This document shows positions 35,460-45,363 of a stretch of DNA of 61,560 nucleotides, one piece after another. A program made the translations under genes and the position numbers. Source of the DNA: Seminavis robusta (lineage: Eukaryota > Bacillariophyta > Bacillariophyceae > Naviculales > Naviculaceae); assembly GCA_903772945.1 (NCBI GenBank), contig CAICTM010000527.1:1-61560 (forward strand), given 5' to 3'. A model generated the notes under the pieces. The model saw only the letters and a list, made by a program, of their open reading frames with translations, did not search any database and was not told where the DNA came from. Positions within the stretch are counted from its first letter, which is position 1; each line of letters starts with the position of its first letter.

Positions 35460-36300
35460 CGGTCATGGTATGGCACCGTACCTCTTGGTTTCACTGTATT
35501 TTTCGGGTTTCATTGCGTTAATTAGTTAAAATGTGTCCACGTTTATTTATAATTAGTCTACGTTTTCAAACCATTCGGCCAACGTAATGGTCCTCACTTT
35601 CTTGCTCCTGATCCTGAATTTCAACTGTTCTTTGCTTAAGCCTGGCCCCTCCATAGATAATTACTCTACTCTAAACCCCCGTTGTTCTAGTCTACGTTTT
35701 CAATTTATATTGTTGCATGTTCATTTATTTTGTTTGGTTGATCAGTAGCATGTTTAGGTACTACATGTATCTCTGTCTGCCCCCACCTTGGTTTGGCTTT
35801 GATTGGTCCTCTTTCCCTGGTCCTGAGACTCGACTCCACAACAATCCCAAAGGTTCGACAAATCGATGAACACTTTCATGCATCCCAGTTGGAAGCGAGG
35901 ACCGTGGTGACGCAGTGATTATCTCGTTCTGACTCTTTTCACTTTGGTCTCCTGGGACAAGCCGGATGATTACGTTGTTCTCTTCGAGCTCGCGTTTTCG
36001 ATTCGATTTGTCGAGAGATTCAAGGATAGCTACATCGTATGGTGTTGTGGCCAATCTTCATTCTCGTGGTTGCAACCTCGAAGAACAAAGCTGGAAGATC
36101 TCGCCTTATTAATTTCGTGGCTCGTCTCGTTGCAGTGTTGGGTCTTTCTCCAAGGACTAGTCTAGAGATTTCGAAAACCCTCGTAAAATTGTTTGACAAT
36201 TTTCACAGCAGTGGAGCCTTGCTTGATCATCGTTTACCAGCTAGTTTGACGTGGAATGGCTGCATTTGTAGTACCAACAATGACCAGCAGGCGGGTCCAA
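35460..36300. other. intergenic interval at the edge of retroelement debris
   Basis: AT-rich. A 16-bp direct repeat (TAGTCTACGTTTTCAA) occurs near 35555 and 35689. A TACATGTA palindrome lies at 35762. A 97-codon stop-free stretch on the minus strand (35761-36054) has protein-like composition but no ATG at its start, so it is not called as a gene. Confidence 0.4.
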
Positions 36301-36307
36301 AGATTGC

Positions 36308-36643
36308 TTGAAAGTCTCCAACAGCATGGGGCCTCCAGAGATGCTCGAGACAACATATTTCGCCTCACTGGTTGGACCATGCACTTATCTTAGACAAACT
36401 ACCAGGCCTGACATTGCTATGGCTGTCTTGGAGATTGCCCATTCAAAACACAATCACAACAAGTGCCGTGCTGTAGTGAAAGCCATCCTGGTCTCCTTGA
36501 AAGAGACCACCAATGTTGCGAGATTCTTGCAACGACATTGTAAGCCATTGCCAGCAACATCAGTGTATGATACCAACTTTTACTTGGCAATGACAGGTAC
36601 CAGTACAGGTGCCAGCCAATGGGTATCAATACTTCTTCCTTGA
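36308..36643 (+). pseudogene. Ty1/copia-type reverse transcriptase C-terminal fragment
   Basis: A 111-codon frame carries YFASLVGPCTYLRQTTRPDI, AVLEIAHSKHN, AVVKAILVSLKETT and SVYDTNFYLAM. These line up with the conserved end of copia Pol (YRxxVGSLxYLxxxTRPDI ... KxILxYLKxT ... YxDxD). The rest of the element (Gag, protease, integrase, RT core, LTRs) is not visible, so this is an old fragment. Confidence 0.75.
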
Positions 36644-36830
36644 GTTTTCAACAGTGCATGGCATGCAATCTTGGTGACCTGCATGAAGCAAGTTGCTTTG
36701 TGGATGACATTGTTGTATTTCGCAATTCCTTTCAAGTTCATTCCAGGTTCTTGGGTGACCTTGGCCGTCTGTTCCATGCAAATTTGATGCTTCAAATCAG
36801 GGCCAAGGAGGCAGAAGAAGGTGAGGGACA
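36619..36830 (+). pseudogene. Ty3/gypsy-type reverse transcriptase fragment
   Basis: In another plus frame overlapping the end of the copia piece, QQCMACNLGDLHEASCFVDD, then IVVF, a conserved-spaced His and LGDLGRLFHANLMLQIRAK match the gypsy RT block around the catalytic YxDD (here FVDD) and the following helix. About 70 residues are recognisable before the similarity fades. It abuts the copia fragment, so the junction joins two retroelement families. Confidence 0.6.
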
Positions 36831-36852
36831 AGTTGAAGAAACAATTATAACA

Positions 36853-39036
36853 ATGGCGACAGTTGATGGTAAGACTCTTGCTCCAGTGTCACCGCCGCAC
36901 TGTTCCATCCCCTCTCATCCTTGCCATTGATTGCCTGGTTTCTCTTCCACTTGTTAAACCTGTTCCTTTCTGTATCAGGACTGGGTCATTTGGCAGCAGG
37001 AGCCAACACTCGGGCAATTCAGGGTGCTTCTCCCAGTGCTGCTGAGGCTGTTGTGGAGGGAGTGGGAGCCATAGGGGGGTTCTCAGGCAGGGATTGGTTT
37101 CTTCCAAGTGATGAGAGGAACAACTTCGATTTTGACGAGTTGCCTTCTCTTCACCAGTCCACTATTGCTGTCTAAGTGGATCAAGCTGCCCTCCAACTAG
37201 ATGACAAAGATGCCAACGGGCAACAACTAGTAGACAGCACGACCTCCACCAGTGGGGAGTTGAGATTGGCCAATACCAAACTCAACGGAGGAAGTCAGAG
37301 TGTGCAAGCTCCAAAACCGGCAATGTGAAAACCATGACGGAGCCAAGATCAAAGTCTTGCGGGGATGGGTGTCCTCAAGCCAGAATCACGACCAACAGAT
37401 CGCGAAAAGCAGTTTCGTGTGGAAGAGCGGACTGTGGGCACGAGAGAGAAGCTGTCAAGAACGATTCCACACCTGTGCCCCTCCTACCTGTGGACGGAAC
37501 ATTGCCTAGAAGACCTCGGCACTGGGGGAGTGACAAAACAGAGGCCATGAACAAGATCATGGATTTCCTTAGGAGGCTCATTGTCAAATGGTGGAAGTCT
37601 CACTTGTGAAGAGGTTTGGTGGACTTGTATGGAACAAGCACAAGCTCCCTTTCCACAGAGACAGGGGACACTATTTTCACGATTTCGCCCACACCACCAC
37701 ACCCTCCTAGGTTCACATCTGCATGGAGGAGCTGAAGGAAGCCAAGTACAAGGCTCATCATGTCACCACGACCGCCATGACGAACTTCATCATGAAGAAC
37801 CGGGTTGATCTTTCCAAAGTGGTGTTGCTTGAGAAATCGCTTGTGGAATCTAGCAAAGGAACCAAGCAAGTCGAGAAGGACGTCGGTACCCTTTCCGCTG
37901 AGCTAAAGACCTGGAAGCAGGTATGTGGCAACCGACTTGCTGCGCTCGAGAAGAAGAAGTAGGAGGTTGGCAAGGTCGTCTTGGATTCTACACCCGGTGA
38001 TGTAGTTGCCAAGTGACCGGAGCCTGAACCTCCCCCTTCGGCCCGCCACCGGTCTGTCAATGTTGATGTCGGGTTGACGGGCCCTTTAGCGGCTTCAGTT
38101 CCTCAAGTGACAAAGCTTTCTGCTGGTTTGTCATCTGGTTTTCACGAACGCGTCAAGGTCAAGGCCGACAGCAAGTCCTTACTGGGCACTGTCGTTGGGT
38201 CCACAAGACCGACTCTGACCCCGGTTCCAGTATGGCTTCTCTTGGATCAGGGAAACCCGTATTGGCTTATGGCTGTTGACGGCTGTTCCTCGATTCGAGT
38301 AGATCGTGTGGTGCTAAAAAGGTTCCCCAAATCAGACTTGATTTGGACCGACCTGTCTGAGGCCGAGCCAGAGGTGGTTGAAAATGTTGCCGAACTGTTC
38401 CAGGGTCCGGTTGTTTCTCCTGTCATGGTGTTGACGAACTTGCGGTTGACTCTTGGTCAGATGACGCTGATTCAGTATCGGGGTGTCAAGCGTGTATGGT
38501 CTACTCAATGGCCTCCAGGGCTGTCTTCCGATTGGAAGATGGATAGCAACCACCTGAGTCATGACGTGTGTGTGGTGGAGTCACTGCCACCTCGTGCCAG
38601 CTATTTTGTTCAGGGAGTGGTGTAGCCCCTAGGATTCGGCCAATTGTGTTGGAGCCCAACAAGATGGTACTCTTGTCGTATGGAGCACCTTGTGATGATC
38701 GCGCTCCAATCCCCAAGGTCCTCTCGTTCTGAGTGCCGGTGGTGCTTCCTTCCTGTGGCTGAAGATGCTGTGGGTTCAGTGCACCTGCCTATCACGGCCG
38801 CGGTCCGCTGCCCAGTCGACCCACCATCTCTACGTCCATTCTTACTCCTTCACGTTTCATGGATATCGGATCGAATCGACTTTGGCTTGATCTGCTGGAT
38901 CAAGGAAGCAAGTGCTCAGGGACCCCACAGGGATCAGAGGAGAATGCGTCGTGGGTTTGCTGGGGCAACAAATAATCAGGGTGCTGTTGCACCACAATGC
39001 TCCCGCAGCCTAACCACCAAGAAGCCTAAATCGTAG
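36853..39036 (+). pseudogene. decayed, once-spliced ORF in retroelement debris
   Basis: ATG 36853 opens a short exon (MATVD) followed by a likely GT-AG intron (36869-36979, donor gtaaga). The frame then continues through SDERNNFDFDELPSLHQ before a TAA at about 37175. Beyond the stop, coding-like sequence continues. From about 37660 to 39036 one plus frame is open except for stops near 37962, 38012 and 38625. It includes a coiled coil (ELKEAKYKAHHV, KQVEKDVGTLSAELKTWKQV) and globular-looking segments (VWLLLDQGNPYWLMAVDG). No family is recognised. The coiled-coil Gag-like feel and the location suggest a dead element protein, but a decayed host gene is possible. Confidence 0.5.
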
Positions 39037-39478
39037 ACAATTTAACTTTTTAAGATTCATGAATAGTTTTCCAGATTCGATTCTTCTACTAGCTAGTGTG
39101 ATTACTGTTGTTGCTACAGTATGTATTTTAAAATAATACTTCTAGAGGTTGTTTCGGAATCAAATTGTCATGGCGAACCATGCACCAGCCACGTTTTTAG
39201 CTGTGGTCAATGCTGTTGCCTTTTTTCCCGTTTTCTTCGAGCCAGTAAAAAGGTAGGTAGGTAGGTAGGACACCCATTCGTCGATAGCGTGTGCGGCATG
39301 GCAAACCAGCAAGAAGGTGCATGAATCACGTTGAATCAATCGAAGCCACCATGGCAGACGGTCTGCCACCGGTTTGCGTTGCTCCTCCCGAAAGTTTGTT
39401 GTATGACATTATTTGTAGTATGACATTGGCCTCTCAGAACTGTCTCGTTCGGTTGTTGTTGTTTATTTCACGTTCATG

Positions 39479-41200
39479 TCAACCGAATGGAGTCACAGAA
39501 GGATCGACTCGATACGATGACTGATGGTTTGCCCTTGGCACGGTCGACGACGACGACGTTTCATTTTGTTGTTGCTGTAGCGCAGTGGTAGATTTATATT
39601 CGTATCCGCCCAATAAAATAGAACTTCCGTCTCGATATCCAACCCCTTTCTTGTCAAAGACTTGCATCGTCATGTAGTTATTGTCGTCCTCTTCCTCCTT
39701 TTCTTCTTCTTCTTGAAACCGCCATCCGACATCGAGGTATTCGACATCTTCTTGCGCCGCCTTGAGCAAATTGCCCCACAATTCCTCTCGTTCGCGTCGT
39801 TTGGCCAACTCGTTGGAGACGACCGTCAAGACGAGCGCTGCGATCAGTGTCGTGAGGAGACATGCCAATCCCCACCATTGGCGGGATGTGGCCGTCAACG
39901 ATAGTGGTTGGTAGTAGATGACTTGATCGTCGTCATCGCTGGAAGTGGTGGGTGCCGGAGTAGTGGGTTGTGGTGGCACAGTGTCGTCATCTTTTGGTGG
40001 TGGCGGCCGGTATTGTTCTTGCAAATCAAAATCTTCGTGTCCCGGAATCGCAACTCCTCCAATGGGAAATCCATCGGCTTGCAGGGACCATTCAATGTAG
40101 GAAATTTGTCGTGCCTCAAAGTTGTCTTGGTCGTGATAATTGTTGGTGTCGTAGTAGGGCCCCAGTGGTCCTTGAAGTAGAATGTCAGCATAAATAATAC
40201 CTTGCAATTCCACTTGCAGCCATGCCATGAGTGGTGCATCGTCGACGGGTTGGATATTGTTGTTGTTGGACGAAGTAGCAATCGAGGATAGCTGTCGATT
40301 GGGTCGTTCTTCTTCTTCGTGTACAGCCAGGTAGACAATGTGATAATACCAGGCAAAGGGTGTATTGTTGGCATGCCCAACCAAATGACCTTGTCGAGAG
40401 GAAACAGCCGCCAGGTGAAGTGTCTCGGCATCTTGTAGTAGAGCAGTCGCATTTGTATTTGTGTTGTTATTGTCGATGAATGGCAGAGTATTGTTGTCTG
40501 GTTGTGTGTTTGAGTTTGCCTTTGAGTTTGAGTTTGGTGGCTGAATAATATCAATGATAAAGTGTCTTCCATCCGAGTATTCTTTACTGAGAAATGCCAG
40601 AGTGACATTGGTGGTATTGAGATATTCTTCCACGACCATGGTCAAACGTCTTGGGATTCCATTGCCGAATTTCTGGTAATCAATGGCCACGCTAATGTTG
40701 ATTGGTATCACGTGGGGTGGAATTACGAGTTCCCCACCGTCTTCTTCTCCTTCTTCTTCTTGTTCTGGCGGTGGAGGAGGAGGACTGCCTTGATTCTTGC
40801 CGTCTTCTTGACTTTGCTGTGTTGTTGGCATTATTAAATCATAATAGTCTCCTCGACACGGCAAATCGAATGCTTCATCCGGGACGGACTCGAAACTGAA
40901 GAGATGACGATGACGATGACGAGTGTGATTATTATTGTTGTTGTTGTTGGTTCCATGTTCTTGCCAGAACGATTCGCAATCCACTTGACTCTTGTCGGGA
41001 TGATATCGCTCTGCTCCATCCTCAGACAGTCTTCGTCTGGTTATGTGTCGTTCTTCTGATGATGACGACACCAGAGAGCACGACATTATGATCACAACAA
41101 CAGCGGAGGCTACTGCCAGTCTCAGCAACAACATCCACCAACCACTTCGTCTCATCTTGATCGTCTTGTGCATGGGAGGAAACGATTCCATCCTATGCAT
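39479..41200 (-). CDS. glycosylated single-pass membrane protein, unknown
   Basis: 573 residues from the ATG read from 41200, no intron visible. The N-terminus is basic and then hydrophobic (GWWMLLLRLAVASAVVVIIM), a signal peptide or anchor. The lumenal part has Asn-rich runs, a Pro/Glu-rich segment and many sequons (NIS, NTT, NVT, NNT, NAT). It also has conserved-looking beta-rich stretches (IPINISVAIDYQKFGNGIPR, FAWYYHIVYLAVHEEEE, WLQVELQGIIYADILLQGPL). A PT-rich linker (PPQPTTPAPTTSS) precedes a membrane helix (WWGLACLLTTLIAALVLTVV) and an acidic cytoplasmic tail of about 110 residues. A TACATGTA palindrome lies about 51 bp upstream of the start codon. No family recognised; a surface or endomembrane protein is inferred. 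Confidence 0.78.
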   Translation of the reverse strand: MHRMESFPPMHKTIKMRRSGWWMLLLRLAVASAVVVIIMSCSLVSSSSEERHITRRRLSEDGAERYHPDKSQVDCESFWQEHGTNNNNNNNHTRHRHRHLFSFESVPDEAFDLPCRGDYYDLIMPTTQQSQEDGKNQGSPPPPPPEQEEEGEEDGGELVIPPHVIPINISVAIDYQKFGNGIPRRLTMVVEEYLNTTNVTLAFLSKEYSDGRHFIIDIIQPPNSNSKANSNTQPDNNTLPFIDNNNTNTNATALLQDAETLHLAAVSSRQGHLVGHANNTPFAWYYHIVYLAVHEEEERPNRQLSSIATSSNNNNIQPVDDAPLMAWLQVELQGIIYADILLQGPLGPYYDTNNYHDQDNFEARQISYIEWSLQADGFPIGGVAIPGHEDFDLQEQYRPPPPKDDDTVPPQPTTPAPTTSSDDDDQVIYYQPLSLTATSRQWWGLACLLTTLIAALVLTVVSNELAKRREREELWGNLLKAAQEDVEYLDVGWRFQEEEEKEEEDDNNYMTMQVFDKKGVGYRDGSSILLGGYEYKSTTALQQQQNETSSSSTVPRANHQSSYRVDPSVTPFG

Positions 41201-41250
41201 TCAGTCACTCATTTAGTTTACAGGACGACGGCCTTCCAACCTCACTACTA

Positions 41251-41258
41251 TACATGTA
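41251..41258. promoter_or_regulatory. TACATGTA palindrome upstream of the 41200 start
   Basis: One of eight TACATGTA sites in the window, all outside called genes. This one is 51 bp before the start codon of the minus-strand membrane-protein gene. A factor-binding role is only suggested by over-representation and position. Confidence 0.25.
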
Positions 41259-44191
41259 GTACTTTGCTGGAACAGAACCGGTGTTGGACACGCTATGCTG
41301 TGTGTGTGACGGTGACGGGTCTTTTTGGGCTCATTCGTTTCGCGTGTTTGAAGCAGTCACAGTGAATAGCATTAATAATGCATTCCTGCAGTTTTAGCTG
41401 GCTAGTACGGCACAATACCTTGGCTAGTTGGCTTCAAGCTAGCTAGCTAGTCTCTTCACACACCTCACTACTTAGAAAATAAATGGCCCTTCGCTCCATT
41501 CCAAGCGCTGGGACCGTACTAGTATTCGAGCGCGGCTTTGGACAATTTTCTCGGATGAAAAAAGTGTCATCGGTGTCATGACAAAGCCAGGACCGTCATC
41601 ACATCACATCACATACCGTACCGTCCATCGGCCATTGTTGTCATAGCATGATCAGCACCCATCCTGAATTCGGGGCTCCAGCCATCAGCGAACAAGCATG
41701 CAGTGCAGGACCCCGAGGAGTACGTACTCCTATCGTCTTTGTTCGCACAATTCTCATCATCTGTTTCCACTAGTAGCTAGTCTACATATCCAGCACTCCC
41801 CACGGCACTGTAATCCCGTTGCAAAAACCGGAACCCTTCCGTCTCCTGAAGCAAGATCCACCACACTCTGCCGGGAACAATTTTTAAAATTGGTGCTGTC
41901 CGCGGCCCCCGTTGTCAAGCAACCTTCTCCAAGTATCCAAGTACTGGCTGCTCGCTCTTTCAGAAACTCGCGTAGCAGGCGATTTCCAGAGTTCCTACAA
42001 ATAATAGGCATAGCCGCCGCGTCCCAGCAGCACCAACATCCTTGTCCTGCATAATCCAGTCACTCTTTGCTGCTAAAATCGTACGGTACTTTCTCTGCTC
42101 CATAGGTCCATTCATTGCTTGTTTGCTTTAGTCTTTGCTTTCCTTCGTTGGATGTTTGCTTGCTTGCTTTGCTAACGGTGCAACTAACTCGAATTAGTGA
42201 ATGAATAAATGAGGGGCATCATCACTCGTCAATAATACCGGTATATCGGGAGGACCGATACGGTAGATGATGCAAAGGCAGTCCGTATCCGGCCGTGCAT
42301 AGCTAGCTAGTCCAGCACATGTATGGCTCCGATCGTGCGTCCCATAATAGCATTAATAATGCAATAATGTCCCTGACTTATTAGTCCGTTAATAGCCAGT
42401 CCGCAATGTAATGGAACGTCTCGATCTTCTTCTTCAACTCGAATCGAATCGAGATTTTCTCACTTCGAAAGGCAACTGGTACCATCTTTATGCCGCCTTC
42501 AATGAGACGCTGGTTGCCGTACATACATCATGACAACAACACTCCTCTCCTTTCCTACGCCGTGATCCGTGTATCCGCTTCGAGTCAACAGATGCGTCAT
42601 TAGGAGCGTTTAATAAAATTGGCAAGGCATGTATTCGACTCGCTTGGATCTACATGGATCTTCCAGGTTCAATGGGAGACCACTCGAGTATCAAGGCGGA
42701 CATGCCATGACATTAATACCTCGAGTATTACGCCCATGCCGGAGTCGATTCGATTCAGCCACATTGGCTTCCTTGGAAACAGCCTCCGACAATCAACCAC
42801 CGTCGTACCTTTTGCCGACGATCGTTTCAGTTTGAAATAAAACGGCAAAATCAAATGACGCCTCCATTTTGATTTATTTTTGATGTTGACACCTTTTTCG
42901 AGTTTGATGTTGCCAAATATGTAACGAAAACGACGAAGCAAGCTTTTTCTTTCAGCGACAGCAACAACAGCAACAATTTATTCCCTTGGAAGACAAAGAC
43001 GTATACGGTATGCATGACGATGACAATGATGGTATTGAGAGTCCCACGTTCACGTATCTCGAGATGTGCATCTACGGATGGACCCTCGGCAGACCGCTGT
43101 GTGGTTGAACGGATCCAGAGTCATCTTGCGGTGGTTCCTTTGTGGGTTGGTTCGTACTCATGCAAGGTAAGCCCATTCGTTCCTGTCTTTTGTGACATTG
43201 CTTTTTCACGGTCATCGACCGTTGTCGCCTCATCTCCTTTGGTTCCCAACATAGGTCGCCTCAGTACATCATGATGACGATGGTGGTGGCCGTTCGTGAT
43301 TCCGTGGTTCCTTTGTGGGTTGGCATGGTTCGTCCTCGGCATGGCATGGTTCGTCCTCGATCGTTGACAATGCCCGTTCGTGTTCAAGTGGCAGTCTCAG
43401 CAACAGTCAACACAGGTACGGTCCGCCAGCGAATCGAATGGAATCAGCATGCATGCATGACATTAGTAGTTCTTTGCTCTTCGGAGTCAACATAGCGTCG
43501 TTGGAAGTGGGGGGTGGCAGACACTCTCAGAAGACTGTTGTTCCCCACTTCGCTGAACCAAAGTGACATGCATGCATGCCGTCTTGCTTTGCTTCTTATT
43601 TTGCTTTGCTACCGTATCAGCTCAAGTCTAACCTATTTCTTGTTCCATTCTGCTTTTCTTTTTAGGCAACTACACAAGGTGGATCAACGGTTGCTTCGTC
43701 CAAGTCTTGTTTCTCGTCTTGTTGGTTCTTGGTCGGGCTCATGGTTGCCTTCATTGCAAGCAAGCTCATTTTCTCACAAATTCTTCGGCAAGCCGTTTGT
43801 CCCCCATCACCATCCTTCTTGGTCTTCTTCTTCGACTTCTACCTTCATGCATGGCAATGACAATGATGATTCCCTTGCTACGCTACACTACGCTGCCCAA
43901 CCTACTGCTGTTGGTGGTTCCTGCTGCTGTTGGTGGTTCCTGTGGTTTGTTGGTCCCTGTGGCGGTGCCTGTGGTGGTTCCTGCTGCTGTTGGTGGTTCC
44001 TGTGGTTTGGTGTTGTCGCCTAGTGCTCCATTGACTAGTGCTCTATGGCCCTTGGATTTGATCGAAAGTCTCTTAGGAGGTTCCAATTCCGACATGATGA
44101 TCCAAGAGTTCTACAACCTTGTCCCTGTTGGTGGTCCCTGTGGTGGTCCCTGCTGCTGCTTGCTGATGTTGGTGGTCCCTGTGGTGACCCT

Positions 44192-44315
44192 TCGATCTGG
44201 CTGGCTGGTCGTGTTCGTCGAGCTCAAGTTCACTCTTAGTTAGATAGCTTAAGTCTCACACTTCTTCTCTCTCTTGACTTGTGGAAGCCAGGTTGCGGAG
44301 ATCTTCTTTGTCTTT
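44192..44315 (+). repeat. direct repeat, copy 1 (about 115 bp)
   Basis: Shares CTGGCTGGT, CGTCGAGCTCA, GTTCACTCTTAG, ATAGCTTAAGTCTCACAC, TTCTTCTCTC and GAAGCCAG blocks in order with 44699-44815. The separation of 507 bp suggests a diverged tandem duplication of a unit of about 0.5 kb, though only this edge is still recognisable to me. Confidence 0.7.
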
Positions 44316-44698
44316 TGGGCTGGTCGTCTCAGTCAAGACTTGTGTCCATGTCAGAGGAATCAAGGTCGGTGCATCAACTCAAGTCGGGCTCAGTTCTTTT
44401 GGTGTCTGCTTCGTCCTTTGGGTCAGCTTCCGCCTTCCGCTTCCAGATCGACGGGGGTTGGGTGTCCTTTGCCAGGCACTGACACCAGACCGCCAGCGAT
44501 TGCCGTCCTTGCATCATCAGATACCTTGAGCCGATGCCTTCTCACCGTCTTCTTCGTCATCGTTTGGTGCCCTCAGCCTGACTCGTCACCGTTTGCTTTG
44601 ATCAGACAAAAAGCGGGTGGAGCCACTGCCGACGACAACGAGGCTCTTGCTCTTCCTCTTCCCGTTGGTCAGTCGGTTGGCTGGTTCCTTGTCTCCCC

Positions 44699-44815
44699 TT
44701 GGATCTGCCTGGCTGGTTGTGGCGTCGAGCTCATGTTCACTCTTAGAATAGCTTAAGTCTCACACATCTTCTCTCGCTTGACCTGCTGAAGCCAGAGTTC
44801 TTCTTTCTCAAGATT
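44699..44815 (+). repeat. direct repeat, copy 2 (about 115 bp)
   Basis: Second copy of the repeat at 44192-44315, with about ten to twenty differences including a small deletion in the TTAGTTAGATAG stretch. Confidence 0.7.
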
Positions 44816-45084
44816 TGTGCAAGTGGGGATGACTGTCGCTGCTTCTGATCGAACCAAACCTACCACTGCACCTTGGATTCCTCCAATCCTTCCACACCCG
44901 TGGACAATCCAGAGTCAAGCACCGTTCTTGGAGACGGGCGCATCAGGCCTCCACAGAAGCCCATCCTTGCCAACTGTCCCAGTTGGCCTTGGCAACTTTC
45001 GAGCTACGTTCTCTACAATTCATCGACGACAGTGATGATGCCTTTTCGGTGCTCCGATTCCTTTGAGGGAGTGGTCCTGTGTTC

Positions 45085-45363
45085 AGTGAAGATGGGAAAC
45101 CTGCAACCTGCCATATGAGAGAAACATGCAACTATGCTGCTGCCTATGGTGAGTTGGAAATCCTGAAATATGCCCATGAAAATGGCTGTCCATGGGATGG
45201 GGAAACCTGCAATGCAGCTGCAGAGAGTGACAATTTGGAGGTGCTGAAATATGCTGTGGAAATTGGCTGCCCTTGGAATAAAGATGAATTATTGAAGGCA
45301 TTGAGGATGTGGCCTGATGAGCAGGTGAAAGCTTGGGTTCTGTCTTTGCAACAAATTGAATGA
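45085..45363 (+). pseudogene. ankyrin-repeat fragment
   Basis: About 92 codons read as two repeats of the form TCNxAAxxGxLExLKYAxENGCPW (ETCNYAAAYGELEILKYAHE then ETCNAAAESDNLEVLKYAVE). A short tail follows (EQVKAWVLSLQQIE). This ankyrin subtype is common in diatoms, oomycetes and giant viruses, where it normally occurs in long arrays. Here there is no in-frame ATG ahead of the first repeat except one internal Met, and a TGA lies just upstream (about 45064). It is most likely the 3' remnant of a larger gene. Confidence 0.6.

Noticed and set aside
35761..36054. 97-codon minus-strand frame with protein-like composition
   Set aside because: It opens with TTG after a TGA and has no early ATG; no splice acceptor was convincing.
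43514..44243. Long Val/Leu/Gly-rich plus-strand frames and a PQEPPTAAGTT-like minus frame
   Set aside because: Both derive from a local GTTGGTGGTTCCTGY-type repeat; low-complexity DNA gives long frames on both strands.
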